From positions 124,001 to 188,000 of the forward strand of contig JACCEN010000010.1 in assembly GCA_013416435.1 (NCBI GenBank): DNA of 64,000 nucleotides, read 5' to 3'. A program made the translations under genes and the position numbers. This DNA is from Alcaligenaceae bacterium (GTDB taxonomy: Bacteria; Pseudomonadota; Gammaproteobacteria; Burkholderiales; Burkholderiaceae_B). Under the pieces are notes generated by a model that was given only the letters and a program-made list of their open reading frames with translations, did no database searches and was not told where the DNA came from. This document shows positions 47,741 to 55,338 of the stretch, piece after piece; the first letter of the stretch is position 1; each line of letters begins with the position of its first letter.

Positions 47741-49743
47741 GAGGCGCTGGAGGCCGCAGATGCCCGCTGTTCCGCCAAGGACTGCAGTTCTTCAATGATC
47801 TGCTTCTGCGACAGGATGCTCAAGTCGACGACCTCGCGGGCCTGTGCCACGTAGTAGGCAAGCTGTTCGTCGCTGCGCGCCATGGATTTGTCGAGTGCTG
47901 TTTCGATGCCGTTCAGGCGTTCCATCAGTGCGGCATTCGACTCGCTGAACTGCCGCACGGCACCGCCAAATGCTTCGCCCAGCGCCGCGACCTCGCTCCC
48001 GGCACCGGTGAGTGCGGTTGCCACGCCGGTCAGCTTGCCTGTTTCCGACTCTATCCGCTGCGTGAAGTTCGCGCTGACGCGCTCCAGCACCTCTGCCGAA
48101 CGGGAGAGCAGCGTGTCCACCGCATCGCGCTGCCCGGTCGATGCATCGCTCACGGCAGCCAATAGCGTATCGAGCGCGGCCAGCATGCGGTTGCGCTCTT
48201 CCAGCATATCGTTGTCGCGCGCCGCGCTTTCCGACAGCATGCGGCGCGCCTCGACGACCACTTCGGTGGCCGCCCTGGGCGCTTCCGAAGCGGTCTGAAC
48301 CAACTGTTCGATCTGGGCGATGGTCCGGCCCGCATGCGCCTGGGCGTCAGCCGAGATGGTGCTTGCGGTCAGCGCCAGGCTTTCTCCTATATCGCGTTGC
48401 AGCGACGCCGCCCGGGCGCTCGTGGCTTCCCACTCCCTGCCCAGCTCGGCCGCCGTATGTTCCAGGGTGCCGGTCCATGCCTTCAGCCGCTGCTCGTCCT
48501 GCTCAGCCACCGCCTGCAGCAGATCGCTCCGCGATCGATTCCATGCATCTTCCTGGCGGGACAGCGCGCCGCTCCAGCTTTCGGACATCGCCGTTGCGGC
48601 GTCATCCAGCCGGCTTGCGGCCCCCTCCAGAAGCGTTGCCGCCCGTTGTTCGAAACCTTGTGCAACGCCGTCGAACGCCAGACGGAGTTCAGCGCTCAAG
48701 GATTCGTTCGCGGCCTGCTGCCCGCTGACTGCGCTTTTCCAGGCGTCCGCCGCGACGGCCGCCGTCGCCTCGAAACTCGTCGACATTCCTTTCAACTGGC
48801 GTTCCATGGCTTGCAACACCGTCCCGTGCAGGACGTCGGCCTCGCGAGCCAGGCCGGCCATCGTGGCCTCGACTGCCGGTTGCACCGCGGCATTGAGCGC
48901 CTGCGCGCCTTCGACCATGCTCTCCTTCAAGGAATGCTCCAGGGCCTGTGCGAGCTTCGCGTAGCTGGTTTCCGTTTTCTCATGCAATTGCGCCTGCCCG
49001 GCAAGCAAGCGCTCGCTCAGGCTCTGGGCATGCCGCTCCATCGCTTCGGCCATGGACTGCATGCGATCGACGACGGCGGGCAGGAGCTCTGACTGCCGCT
49101 GCATCAGCCGGAAGCTTTCTTCGCGTTGGTGCGCAAGCGAATAGCGGCGCAAGGTCGTGCTGATCCGGGAGTCGAGTTTGCTTGCGATCACGGCCAGATC
49201 GGCGCGATGGAGCGCTGACAGCAGGCCCAGCATCGCGGAAGCCGCCACGCCGGCGATCGATGTGCCGAATGCGAATCCCAAGCCTTTCACCGGTGCGGCC
49301 AGCGACGCGCGGATCGCCTGGAGGTCCGTGGCGCTTTCCAGGGCGAGCCCGGTGCCGCGCAAGGTCGCCACCATGCCCAGGAAGGTGCCGAGCATGCCCA
49401 ATAGAACGAGCAGACCGACGAAATAAGGTGTCAAGGACGGCCCCGGCAAGGCCACGCGCGCGCCTTCGATTCGCAGTCGCACTGCATTGCGCAGGCTTGG
49501 GTGAAGCCTGGACAGCCAAGCATCCAGATCGGGGGGCGGCTCCGACAGCTCGGACAAGGCCTGTCGAAGCGTGAGCGCGGCGCGCCGGGAGCGATACAGC
49601 TCCCACGCACCGGCCAGATACACGATCGCGACCAGCACCGTCACGCTCAGGGCGAGCAAATGGCTGCCCACATAGCCAGCGCCGATCCAGCCTACCGCCG
49701 CAAGTCCGGTCGCGAACACAAGAAAATGTAGAAGTCGATTCAT
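47737..49743 (-). CDS. DUF802 protein: MotA/TolQ/ZorA-like membrane domain with a long coiled-coil tail
   Basis: The 668-residue protein has four hydrophobic segments (about 5-25, 27-48, 108-127, 155-178). The last two carry the MotA/ExbB/TolQ-like signatures LLGMLGTFLGMVATLRG and GLGFAFGTSIAGVAASAMLGLLSAL, with the conserved Gly-Thr in both helices. From about 190 to the end it is almost all predicted helix rich in A, E, Q, L and S with few Pro or Gly, a cytoplasmic coiled coil much longer than in MotA but like ZorA. The ATG at 49743 has CAGGA upstream; a TTG at 49758 is less likely. It forms a pair with the OmpA protein. Confidence 0.88.
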   Translation of the reverse strand: MNRLLHFLVFATGLAAVGWIGAGYVGSHLLALSVTVLVAIVYLAGAWELYRSRRAALTLRQALSELSEPPPDLDAWLSRLHPSLRNAVRLRIEGARVALPGPSLTPYFVGLLVLLGMLGTFLGMVATLRGTGLALESATDLQAIRASLAAPVKGLGFAFGTSIAGVAASAMLGLLSALHRADLAVIASKLDSRISTTLRRYSLAHQREESFRLMQRQSELLPAVVDRMQSMAEAMERHAQSLSERLLAGQAQLHEKTETSYAKLAQALEHSLKESMVEGAQALNAAVQPAVEATMAGLAREADVLHGTVLQAMERQLKGMSTSFEATAAVAADAWKSAVSGQQAANESLSAELRLAFDGVAQGFEQRAATLLEGAASRLDDAATAMSESWSGALSRQEDAWNRSRSDLLQAVAEQDEQRLKAWTGTLEHTAAELGREWEATSARAASLQRDIGESLALTASTISADAQAHAGRTIAQIEQLVQTASEAPRAATEVVVEARRMLSESAARDNDMLEERNRMLAALDTLLAAVSDASTGQRDAVDTLLSRSAEVLERVSANFTQRIESETGKLTGVATALTGAGSEVAALGEAFGGAVRQFSESNAALMERLNGIETALDKSMARSDEQLAYYVAQAREVVDLSILSQKQIIEELQSLAEQRASAASSAS

Positions 49744-49758
49744 ATCGTCCTGATTCAA

Positions 49759-50511
49759 TTAAGGCCTGTCGGCCCGCAGTGCCCCAAGCAGTCCCTCTAC
49801 GGGTTGTAAACGAAGATCCAGTTCGGCGCTCAATACGCTTTGCATGTCCTTGCAGAACACGCCCAGCCAGTCGCCGGATGCCGGCGGCTGTTCCGGGACG
49901 CCCTCTTCTTCCGCGCCGGATCCGGCCGGGCGCAGGCGAAGAAAACGCTGCTCGAGCAATCCCGGTACGGCGGACAGCAACTCGTACTCGCGCTCATTCA
50001 GCGCCTGCTCCATGACCGCGTCCAGCACCGCCAAGCGCGCCGAGCCCGGCGAACCGGACGCAAGCATCCCCCTCAAGCGCGCCCTCAGGCCGGTGATGGC
50101 GCTTTCCATATTTTGCTGCAACGATACATAGCGCTGGCGGTAAATCGAATACTCGACGGGCGGCACATGCCTGGCATCCCGCGGGATGGCGGCCTTGGGC
50201 CGGGCGCGAGCACGTGCAGGCGCCGGCTCGCCCAGGCCTGCTATCGCGCGTTCGAGCATCGCCCTGACACGCGCGCAGTCCTGTTCCGCTTCGGCGATAT
50301 CCTGACGGGCGGAGTCCGTCCGCCCACCCGCCGCCGGGGACGCGCCCAGCGCCGATGCCAAATCGATCGCATGGGTCCAGCCCAGCCACTGGCTCAGGCG
50401 GTCGGGCAGCAATTGCCCTGGCTCTTGGACATCGGCATCAAGAAGCCGGGATAACAAGCGAATGAGCGGCGGCCCGCTGAAGTTCGTGCGCCGGGGCAGT
50501 TCTTGCGCCAT
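49759..50511 (-). CDS. DUF3348 protein, first gene of the motor-like operon
   Basis: The 250-residue soluble protein matches DUF3348: FSGPPLIRLLSRLLDADVQEPGQLLPDRLSQWLGWTHAIDLASAL, VEYSIYRQRYVSLQQNMESAITGLRARLRGML and GDWLGVFCKDMQSVLSAELDLRLQPVEGLLGAL. It is helical, without signal or membrane segments, and of unknown function. It begins the operon, 15 bp ahead of DUF802. The gene is divergent from a ParB-like gene, with a 7-bp inverted repeat between them. Confidence 0.8.
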   Translation of the reverse strand: MAQELPRRTNFSGPPLIRLLSRLLDADVQEPGQLLPDRLSQWLGWTHAIDLASALGASPAAGGRTDSARQDIAEAEQDCARVRAMLERAIAGLGEPAPARARARPKAAIPRDARHVPPVEYSIYRQRYVSLQQNMESAITGLRARLRGMLASGSPGSARLAVLDAVMEQALNEREYELLSAVPGLLEQRFLRLRPAGSGAEEEGVPEQPPASGDWLGVFCKDMQSVLSAELDLRLQPVEGLLGALRADRP

Positions 50512-50533
50512 ACCCGCAGATCAAAAACCCATG

Positions 50534-50559
50534 AGTTTACACTCAATGGGAAGTAAACT
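50534..50559. promoter_or_regulatory. Inverted repeat (AGTTTAC-N12-GTAAACT) between the motor operon and the ParB-like gene
   Basis: Perfect 7-bp arms with a 12-bp spacer lie in a 78-bp divergent promoter region, 22 bp from the DUF3348 start and 30 bp from the ParB-like start. Its shape and place suggest an operator controlling both sides. Confidence 0.55.
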
Positions 50560-50589
50560 ACGGCCGCGGCCACTCCTGTCCACTCCACC

Positions 50590-51405
50590 ATGGCGACCAT
50601 CATCATCAACGAAGCGCTGCGCGCTTTCATCGACCCCTTGACCGAAGACGAATATGCGGCGCTGGAAAGCAGCCTGCTCGCGGAAGGGTGCCGAGATGCG
50701 CTCGTACTGTGGGAAGATCTGCTGGTGGATGGCCATAACCGATATGCAATCTGCCGCAAACACGGCATTCCCTACAAGACAATCCAGAATACCTCGTTCA
50801 GATCCTTGGACGACGTTTATTTATGGATGATCGACAACCACCTGGGCCGGCGCAGCGTATCGGATTTCCAGCGTGGCGTGCTCGCCTTGCGCAAAAAAGA
50901 GATTCTTGCCGCCCGCCTGGCCCAGGCGTCGGATAAACCCGGCTTGGCCGGCGCAACGCCCAGCGCGGAAGACACAGAAGCGCCCGCGCCCAAGCTTGCG
51001 CTCACACGGGAGGCGATGGCGCGGGTCGCACGCCTCAGCGGCACCACCTTGGGCCAGATAGAAAGAATTCAAAAAACAGCGACGCCGAAACTGGTGGAAG
51101 CCGTAAGATCGGGCACGGTTTCAATCAGTGCCGCCGCCGAAGTGGCAAGCCTGCCGGAAGAAAAGCAGCTGGCCGCGGTCGAGGGCGGGAAAAAAGAGCT
51201 GCGCTCGGTCGCGAAACAGCTGCGCGAAGCGCGCCTGCCGCCCAAACCGCCTGCTCCGCCGCTGCCGGATGACCCCACAGCGCAAGACATCGAAATCCAT
51301 CGCCTTCAGCTGCAGCTCGCCGAACTCAAGGCCGAACGCGACCAACTGAAACAGAAAGTGCAGCATCTGACCATCGCCTTGGCCGAAGCGCGAGGCAGGC
51401 CCTGA
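50590..51405 (+). CDS. ParB/Spo0J-like nuclease-domain protein (plasmid partition/replication-like)
   Basis: The 271-residue protein starts with a ParB N-terminal-like domain (IDPLTEDEYAALESSLLAEGCRDALVLWEDLLVDGHNRYAICRKHGIPYKT, with DGHNRY in the place of the ParB box). A helical DNA-binding-like middle (TREAMARVARLSGTTLGQIERIQ, VRSGTVSISAAAEVASLPEEKQLAA), a Pro-rich linker and a C-terminal coiled coil (about 230-265) follow. Such chromosomal proteins are annotated as plasmid replication/partition related. There is no parA nearby. It faces the motor-like operon and may regulate it. Confidence 0.75.
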   Translation: MATIIINEALRAFIDPLTEDEYAALESSLLAEGCRDALVLWEDLLVDGHNRYAICRKHGIPYKTIQNTSFRSLDDVYLWMIDNHLGRRSVSDFQRGVLALRKKEILAARLAQASDKPGLAGATPSAEDTEAPAPKLALTREAMARVARLSGTTLGQIERIQKTATPKLVEAVRSGTVSISAAAEVASLPEEKQLAAVEGGKKELRSVAKQLREARLPPKPPAPPLPDDPTAQDIEIHRLQLQLAELKAERDQLKQKVQHLTIALAEARGRP

Positions 51406-51406
51406 T

Positions 51407-51787
51407 TCACTTGCCCCGCAGGCGGTCGATCAAGCGGCGATCACGCTTGGTCGGTCGGCCGTCCGACAGGTCTTGCCCGGGCTCGGGCGCCAGCCGGCGC
51501 ATTTCTGCCGCCCGTTCCCTTGCCTGAACGCTTTCGGGTGTCTCTTCGTACAACAGACGCGCCACCGGGGCCGGTCCGCGCACACCGCTCACGCCACAGA
51601 CGCGCACGTGGATGGGTGGATCTTCCTTGCGTATGCAGACTATGTCGTTTGCCGACACCTCCCGTGCCGGCTTGGCTGTCTGGCCATTGACTTGCACCCT
51701 GCCCTTGCCGATTTCCTGCACGGCCAGGCTGCGCGTCTTGTAGAAGCGCGCCGCCCAAAGCCATTTATCGAGTCGTATCTTGTCCAT
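51407..51787 (-). CDS. hslR: Heat-shock protein 15 family S4 RNA-binding protein
   Basis: The 126-residue protein has an N-terminal S4 domain (MDKIRLDKWLWAARFYKTRSLAVQEIGKGRVQVNGQTAKPAREV) and the HslR-type basic C-terminal tail (GRPTKRDRRLIDRLRG). Hsp15 rescues 50S subunits carrying peptidyl-tRNA. E. coli HslR is 133 residues. The ATG at 51787 is certain from the domain start. It is convergent with the ParB-like gene, 1 bp apart. Confidence 0.92.
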   Translation of the reverse strand: MDKIRLDKWLWAARFYKTRSLAVQEIGKGRVQVNGQTAKPAREVSANDIVCIRKEDPPIHVRVCGVSGVRGPAPVARLLYEETPESVQARERAAEMRRLAPEPGQDLSDGRPTKRDRRLIDRLRGK

Positions 51788-51852
51788 TGCATACCGCTCC
51801 GCGATCGGGAAAATATAACAGTCCGAGCCCTGCTCCGGCGCCTTCGACCGTG

Positions 51853-52608
51853 TCAGAACGAACGCGCCATGATCTGCGGAACCGATGCGGCCAGCATTGC
51901 GATCCCGGATGCCGTGAGCAATCCCAGCACCACTTGCCGAAAAGCAGCCTCGCTGATGCCGATATAGACCCGGGCGCCAAGCAGGCTGGGCACCAGTATG
52001 GCTGGAATCATCATGCCGAACACGGGCAGCATGTCGCGCGTCACGATGCCGGTGGCAATGTAGCTTCCCATGGTAACGATCAACATGGAAAGATTGAAGT
52101 TCTGAATCACCGCGCGTTGCGTGTCCTTGCCCAGTCCGCGCAATGTGCACCACAAGCTCGGTACGATGCCTGTAAAGCCGCCCAGTCCTCCCATGATGCC
52201 GCCGGTCACGCCAACCGCGCCGTCCAGCAGCCGGCCGCCCGCCTCGACGTGAGGCAAACGCCTGGCCATCAGCATGACGGGACACCACACGACCAGCAAG
52301 GTGCCCAGTATGGCTTTGAACCAGACGATATCCAGCTTGGGCAGCAGCGCCACCCCCAGCGGCACGCCAAGCAGGCCACCCAGTATGAAGGGCGCCAACC
52401 GCTTCAGGTCGAACCCCCGGCGCACCGTCACGGCCGCAATGACCTGTCCGGTCAAAGCCCCGAACACCGCCAGCGCAGCCGCCAGGCGCGGCTCGAGCAC
52501 CCACGCCCAGATGGACATGGCCACCAGGCCGAAGCCGAAACCCGACAAGCCCTGCACGAACGCGGCGGCCACTGCTCCCACGACGGCCACGATATAAATC
52601 GACTCCAT
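51853..52608 (-). CDS. Sulfite exporter TauE/SafE family membrane protein
   Basis: The 251-residue protein has about eight hydrophobic segments in two TauE repeats (AAFVQGLSGFGFGLVAMSIWAWVL; GITGGIMGGLGGFTGIVPSLW-like VGVTGGIMGGLGGFTGIVPSLW). The family moves sulfur-containing or other small anions; the substrate is unknown. The ATG at 52608 starts the first helix; the open frame upstream passes through repeat DNA and is not coding. Confidence 0.88.
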   Translation of the reverse strand: MESIYIVAVVGAVAAAFVQGLSGFGFGLVAMSIWAWVLEPRLAAALAVFGALTGQVIAAVTVRRGFDLKRLAPFILGGLLGVPLGVALLPKLDIVWFKAILGTLLVVWCPVMLMARRLPHVEAGGRLLDGAVGVTGGIMGGLGGFTGIVPSLWCTLRGLGKDTQRAVIQNFNLSMLIVTMGSYIATGIVTRDMLPVFGMMIPAILVPSLLGARVYIGISEAAFRQVVLGLLTASGIAMLAASVPQIMARSF

Positions 52609-52684
52609 CTTCCCCCCGCTGGTTCTTTTGGCCAGGCGCCGAAAGAGGGGATTATTCCATAAGGGAGGGCCGAGCGGGACCGGA

Positions 52685-52764
52685 GGGGTCGGACCCCATG
52701 CGGGGTCGGACCCCAAAAGCTGAGCGGGACCGGAGGGGTCAGACCCCGTACGGGGTCCGACCCC
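52685..52764. repeat. Palindromic repeat locus 13 (two copies) in the divergent tauE/DUF3079 region
   Basis: Copies are at 52685-52714 (both arms GGGGTCGGACCCC in the same orientation) and 52735-52764 (right arm CCGACC type against a CAGACC left arm, one mismatch). This is the second locus between divergent genes. Confidence 0.95.
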
Positions 52765-52848
52765 TTCAAAACATTGAGGCACATCAATTACGCCATAAAA
52801 AAAGATCGCTATGCTGGTATTTCATCGAACGCTTTCCAGGGCACGGAA

Positions 52849-53058
52849 ATGGCCAAGAAGTTTCCCCTCAATCCCTCTCACCCGGAACGCATTTGCTGGG
52901 GCTGCGACAAATACTGCCCGGTGGACGCCCTCGCCTGTGGCAACGGCTCGGACCGGACCATGCACCCGTCCGAAGTCCTTGGCGATGACTGGTATACCGT
53001 CGGCGACTGGGGACTGGAGCCCGAGCCGGAGGCCGTGGCCGGGACGGCTACGGCTTAG
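52849..53058 (+). CDS. DUF3079 small Cys-rich protein
   Basis: The 69-residue protein matches DUF3079: MAKKFPLNPSHPERICWGCDKYCPVDALACGNGSDRTMHPSEVLGDDWYTVGDWG. The four cysteines suggest a metal site, which is inference. The function is unknown; it is common in Burkholderiales and some pseudomonads. The start at 52849 fits the family N-terminus. The last residues (EPEAVAGTATA) are variable. Confidence 0.9.
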   Translation: MAKKFPLNPSHPERICWGCDKYCPVDALACGNGSDRTMHPSEVLGDDWYTVGDWGLEPEPEAVAGTATA

Positions 53059-53095
53059 GCGGCGCAGCGCCTCCCACCTGAATGCGTCCGCGCTC

Positions 53096-53527
53096 TCAGA
53101 CCCTTGGCGGCGGCACGGCGCCCAGCTGCATCATCAAGCCCAATGTGTCCATGATGACGCGGGTCTCCTTTATTTTCCCCAAGACGAATCTGTCCACCGC
53201 CATTCCCCCGACTCTTACCGATCGGCCTGTAGGCGGTATGCCTAGGAACATGCCATGATGCGTGCCGGTCCATTCGAACCGGGACAGGACTTTGTCCACT
53301 TCGGAGATCTGTTCGTAGATGGTCCAGTGCATGTCGGGGAACGAGGTCCTGAGGCCGCGCAGCATTTGTTTCAGCCCGCGCAGGCCGTGACCCCGCATCG
53401 GCAGGTAGACTTGCTCCTGCTCTATGACGTCGTCCCAGAAGAACTGGGCCACTGCATCTATTTCGCCCTGATTCAGCACGACCTCCGTAAATCGGCGGAC
53501 GGCATGACGGTTCATCGTGTCTTGCAT
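53096..53527 (-). CDS. SnoaL-like (ester cyclase family) protein
   Basis: The 143-residue protein has a SnoaL/NTF2-like fold pattern: NRHAVRRFTEVVLNQGEIDAVAQFFWDD, GLRGLKQMLRGLRTSFPDMHWTIYEQI, VLSRFEWTGTHHGMFLGIPPTGRSVRVGGMAVDRFVLGKI. This is the signature of polyketide-cyclase-like SnoaL proteins, most of which have no known substrate. Starts at 53527 and 53515 are both possible. It is convergent with the DUF3079 gene and divergent from tpm. Confidence 0.85.
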   Translation of the reverse strand: MQDTMNRHAVRRFTEVVLNQGEIDAVAQFFWDDVIEQEQVYLPMRGHGLRGLKQMLRGLRTSFPDMHWTIYEQISEVDKVLSRFEWTGTHHGMFLGIPPTGRSVRVGGMAVDRFVLGKIKETRVIMDTLGLMMQLGAVPPPRV

Positions 53528-53696
53528 TGCGCTACGCCTCGCTTGTCTGGAACGGAATTGCCCGCTCATCGATACTTTGGCGCAAGGCGCGGCGCTTGTC
53601 ATCGCGATATTCAGCGGATGAGGCCAGCGACATTCGGCGGATTGCGAATTTATCTACAATGCTGCTTTCAGCAATGGATTGCATAAAAGGGACGAT

Positions 53697-54374
53697 ATGG
53701 AAGCGGAATTCTGGCTGGAACGGTGGCGCGACGGGCGCATCGGGTTTCACCAAACGCGGATCACGCCGCTGTTGCAAAAATACTGGCCGTCCCTGGATCT
53801 GCCGGCCGGCGCTACGGTGATGGTGCCTCTTTGCGGAAAATCGCTGGACATGCTCTGGCTGGCCGAACAGGGCTTTCGCGTGCTGGGCGTCGAACTGGCG
53901 GAACAGGCTGTTCAGCAGTTCTTTGCCGAAAACAATCTGCCGGTCGCCACCCACCGCTCCGACATGGGCGTCCACTATGCTTCCGGCAGTATCGAAATCC
54001 TTTGCGGCGACATCTTCGATATGGACGCCGCCACGCTTCGCGGATGCGCGGGGGTGTACGATCGAGCCGCCCTGGTCGCGTTGCCGGCCGACATGCGCCC
54101 GCGCTATGTCGACCATGTCTATGGACAGCTTGCCGACGGCTACCGCGGGCTGCTGCTCACGCTCGACTATCCGCAAGACGAACTGGACGGCCCCCCCTTC
54201 TCGGTCGTCGACGAAGAAGTCCAGCGCCTTTACTCGCCGCACTCCAATGCAATTGTCATCGATCGGCGCGATATTCTCGATAAGGATCCGAAGTTCCAGT
54301 CCCAAGGCGTCACTCGCCTGGATACCGTCGTGTATCGACTGGAGCGCAGGGGTAAGACCCCGCATGGGGTCTGA
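53697..54374 (+). CDS. tpm: Thiopurine S-methyltransferase family (TPMT)
   Basis: The 225-residue SAM-dependent enzyme starts [33 protein letters not shown], the TPMT N-terminus. [65 protein letters not shown] and [28 protein letters not shown] follow. Bacterial members methylate thiopurines and can detoxify selenite or tellurite. The C-terminal GKTPHGV and stop come from a palindromic repeat. The frame is open to a TTG at 53679, but the ATG at 53697 fits the family. Confidence 0.93.
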   Translation: MEAEFWLERWRDGRIGFHQTRITPLLQKYWPSLDLPAGATVMVPLCGKSLDMLWLAEQGFRVLGVELAEQAVQQFFAENNLPVATHRSDMGVHYASGSIEILCGDIFDMDAATLRGCAGVYDRAALVALPADMRPRYVDHVYGQLADGYRGLLLTLDYPQDELDGPPFSVVDEEVQRLYSPHSNAIVIDRRDILDKDPKFQSQGVTRLDTVVYRLERRGKTPHGV

Positions 54375-54378
54375 CCCC
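54349..54378. repeat. Palindromic repeat locus 14 (one copy), 3' end of tpm
   Basis: The left arm reads GGGGTAAGACCCC (one change, unpaired), centre GCAT, right arm normal. It contains the tpm stop codon and lies between convergent tpm and the Cys-rich gene. Confidence 0.93.
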
Positions 54379-54401
54379 ATTCCTGACTTCTAGGCGCCCC
54401 G

Positions 54402-54638
54402 TCAAGAGCGATCCCGCAGCTCCTTCACTCCCTCGCCCTCGGCGCAGTGGTTGCAGCAAAACATGCGTCCGCTTTTTTCCAGCCCATGTCCGATGATGCG
54501 AACGCCGCAATGCTCGCAAAGCGGCGCCAGGGTCTGGATGGCGCACTCAAAGCTGTCGAACGTGTACGTTTGGCCGTCGGAGACGGTCACATCGAAGGAC
54601 TTGTCGTAATCATTGCCGCACTGGTCGCATTTCGCCAT
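54402..54638 (-). CDS. Small Cys-rich, probably zinc-binding protein
   Basis: The 78-residue protein has CxxC pairs in MAKCDQCG, PLCEHCGVRIIGHGLE and FCCNHCAEGEG plus one further Cys (SFECAI), eight cysteines in all, arranged like two or three zinc knuckles. VTVSDGQTYTFDSFECAIQTLAPLC is typical of small proteins annotated as rubrerythrin/metallothionein-like in Burkholderiales. The function is unknown. It is divergent from a BON-domain gene, and both look stress-related. Confidence 0.8.
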   Translation of the reverse strand: MAKCDQCGNDYDKSFDVTVSDGQTYTFDSFECAIQTLAPLCEHCGVRIIGHGLEKSGRMFCCNHCAEGEGVKELRDRS

Positions 54639-54781
54639 GTCTCTCTCCTGCCGAAAAACAAGTTGAAATCCCTGGCAGCAAATGCCGTGCCCCTGGCCAT
54701 GCGGCCGCGGGCCGAGGATGCGCCAGGCACGAGTCTTGCAAAGAAAGCGCCGAATCCCGCGTGAACGCCAAGGAGAACGCC

Positions 54782-55204
54782 ATGCCCGACAAAGACCCCA
54801 AGACCAAACAGCCGGAAGCGGAGTACGATGGTCCTTCCGGTGCGGATGAGCGCTACAGCCGCAATCAGCAATATGGTCAGGGCGACAATGCCCAGCTGGA
54901 TCGCAGGAGCGGCGATGAAACGGAAACCGGCCGCCGGATAGAAGATGAGGACAGCATACGCGACAGCATCCGCCAACGGCTAGACCAAAGCGGCCTGGAC
55001 GTCGCGAACGTCGAAATCAGTGTGGCGGACGATCGCATCACCCTCGATGGCGATACCATGGACGAATCCAATCGTAACGCCATCGAGCAATGCGCCGGGA
55101 CGCATGCCGGCATACGCCAGGTCCGGAACCTGATACGGATACGCCGCGGCGTGCAGCCGGATTTGGGCGCCAGCGCAGACAGCGAGGAATTGAGCAAGCG
55201 CTGA
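54782..55204 (+). CDS. BON-domain protein
   Basis: The 140-residue protein has a charged, low-complexity N-terminus (1-55) and one BON domain (about 60-130): DSIRDSIRQRLDQSGLDVANVEISVADDRITLDGDTMDESNRNAIEQCAGTHAGIRQVRNLIRIR. BON domains bind membranes or phospholipids, as in OsmY. There is no signal peptide, so it may be cytoplasmic. The ATG at 54782 has AAGGAG upstream; a GTG at 54761 is in frame. The place ahead of otsA fits an osmotic-stress role. Confidence 0.85.
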   Translation: MPDKDPKTKQPEAEYDGPSGADERYSRNQQYGQGDNAQLDRRSGDETETGRRIEDEDSIRDSIRQRLDQSGLDVANVEISVADDRITLDGDTMDESNRNAIEQCAGTHAGIRQVRNLIRIRRGVQPDLGASADSEELSKR

Positions 55205-55283
55205 AGGCCGGAATCGACGGTCCGCGGCAGCAAGCCGTTGCCGCCGTCGAAATCCGTTTGCAAAGACTCTATCGGGCGCAATT

Positions 55284-55312
55284 TTGCATGACCGCGCCAG
55301 GTTGGCTATATT
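55284..55312 (+). promoter_or_regulatory. Putative promoter of otsA
   Basis: TTGCAT (55284-55289) and TATATT (55307-55312) are 17 bp apart and stand 26 bp before the otsA ATG. The -35 is weak and the -10 good, compatible with sigma70 or sigmaS. Confidence 0.4.
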
Positions 55313-55338
55313 GCATGCATTGGGAACGGGGAAGTCGC

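Noticed and set aside
46708-51405. Bona fide Zorya defence system
   Set aside because: ZorA/ZorB-like subunits are present in form, but there is no ZorC, helicase ZorD or nuclease ZorE. The partners are DUF3348, DUF2894 and a ParB-like protein, and the operon is known as common in Burkholderiales.
50590-51405. Integrated plasmid or mobile element around the ParB-like gene
   Set aside because: There is no parA, rep, integrase, tra gene or att-like repeat nearby, and neighbours are ordinary chromosomal genes.
52609-52782. 58-residue N-terminal extension of the TauE protein through the repeats
   Set aside because: The frame is open only because the palindrome has stop-free frames. The family starts at the first membrane helix.
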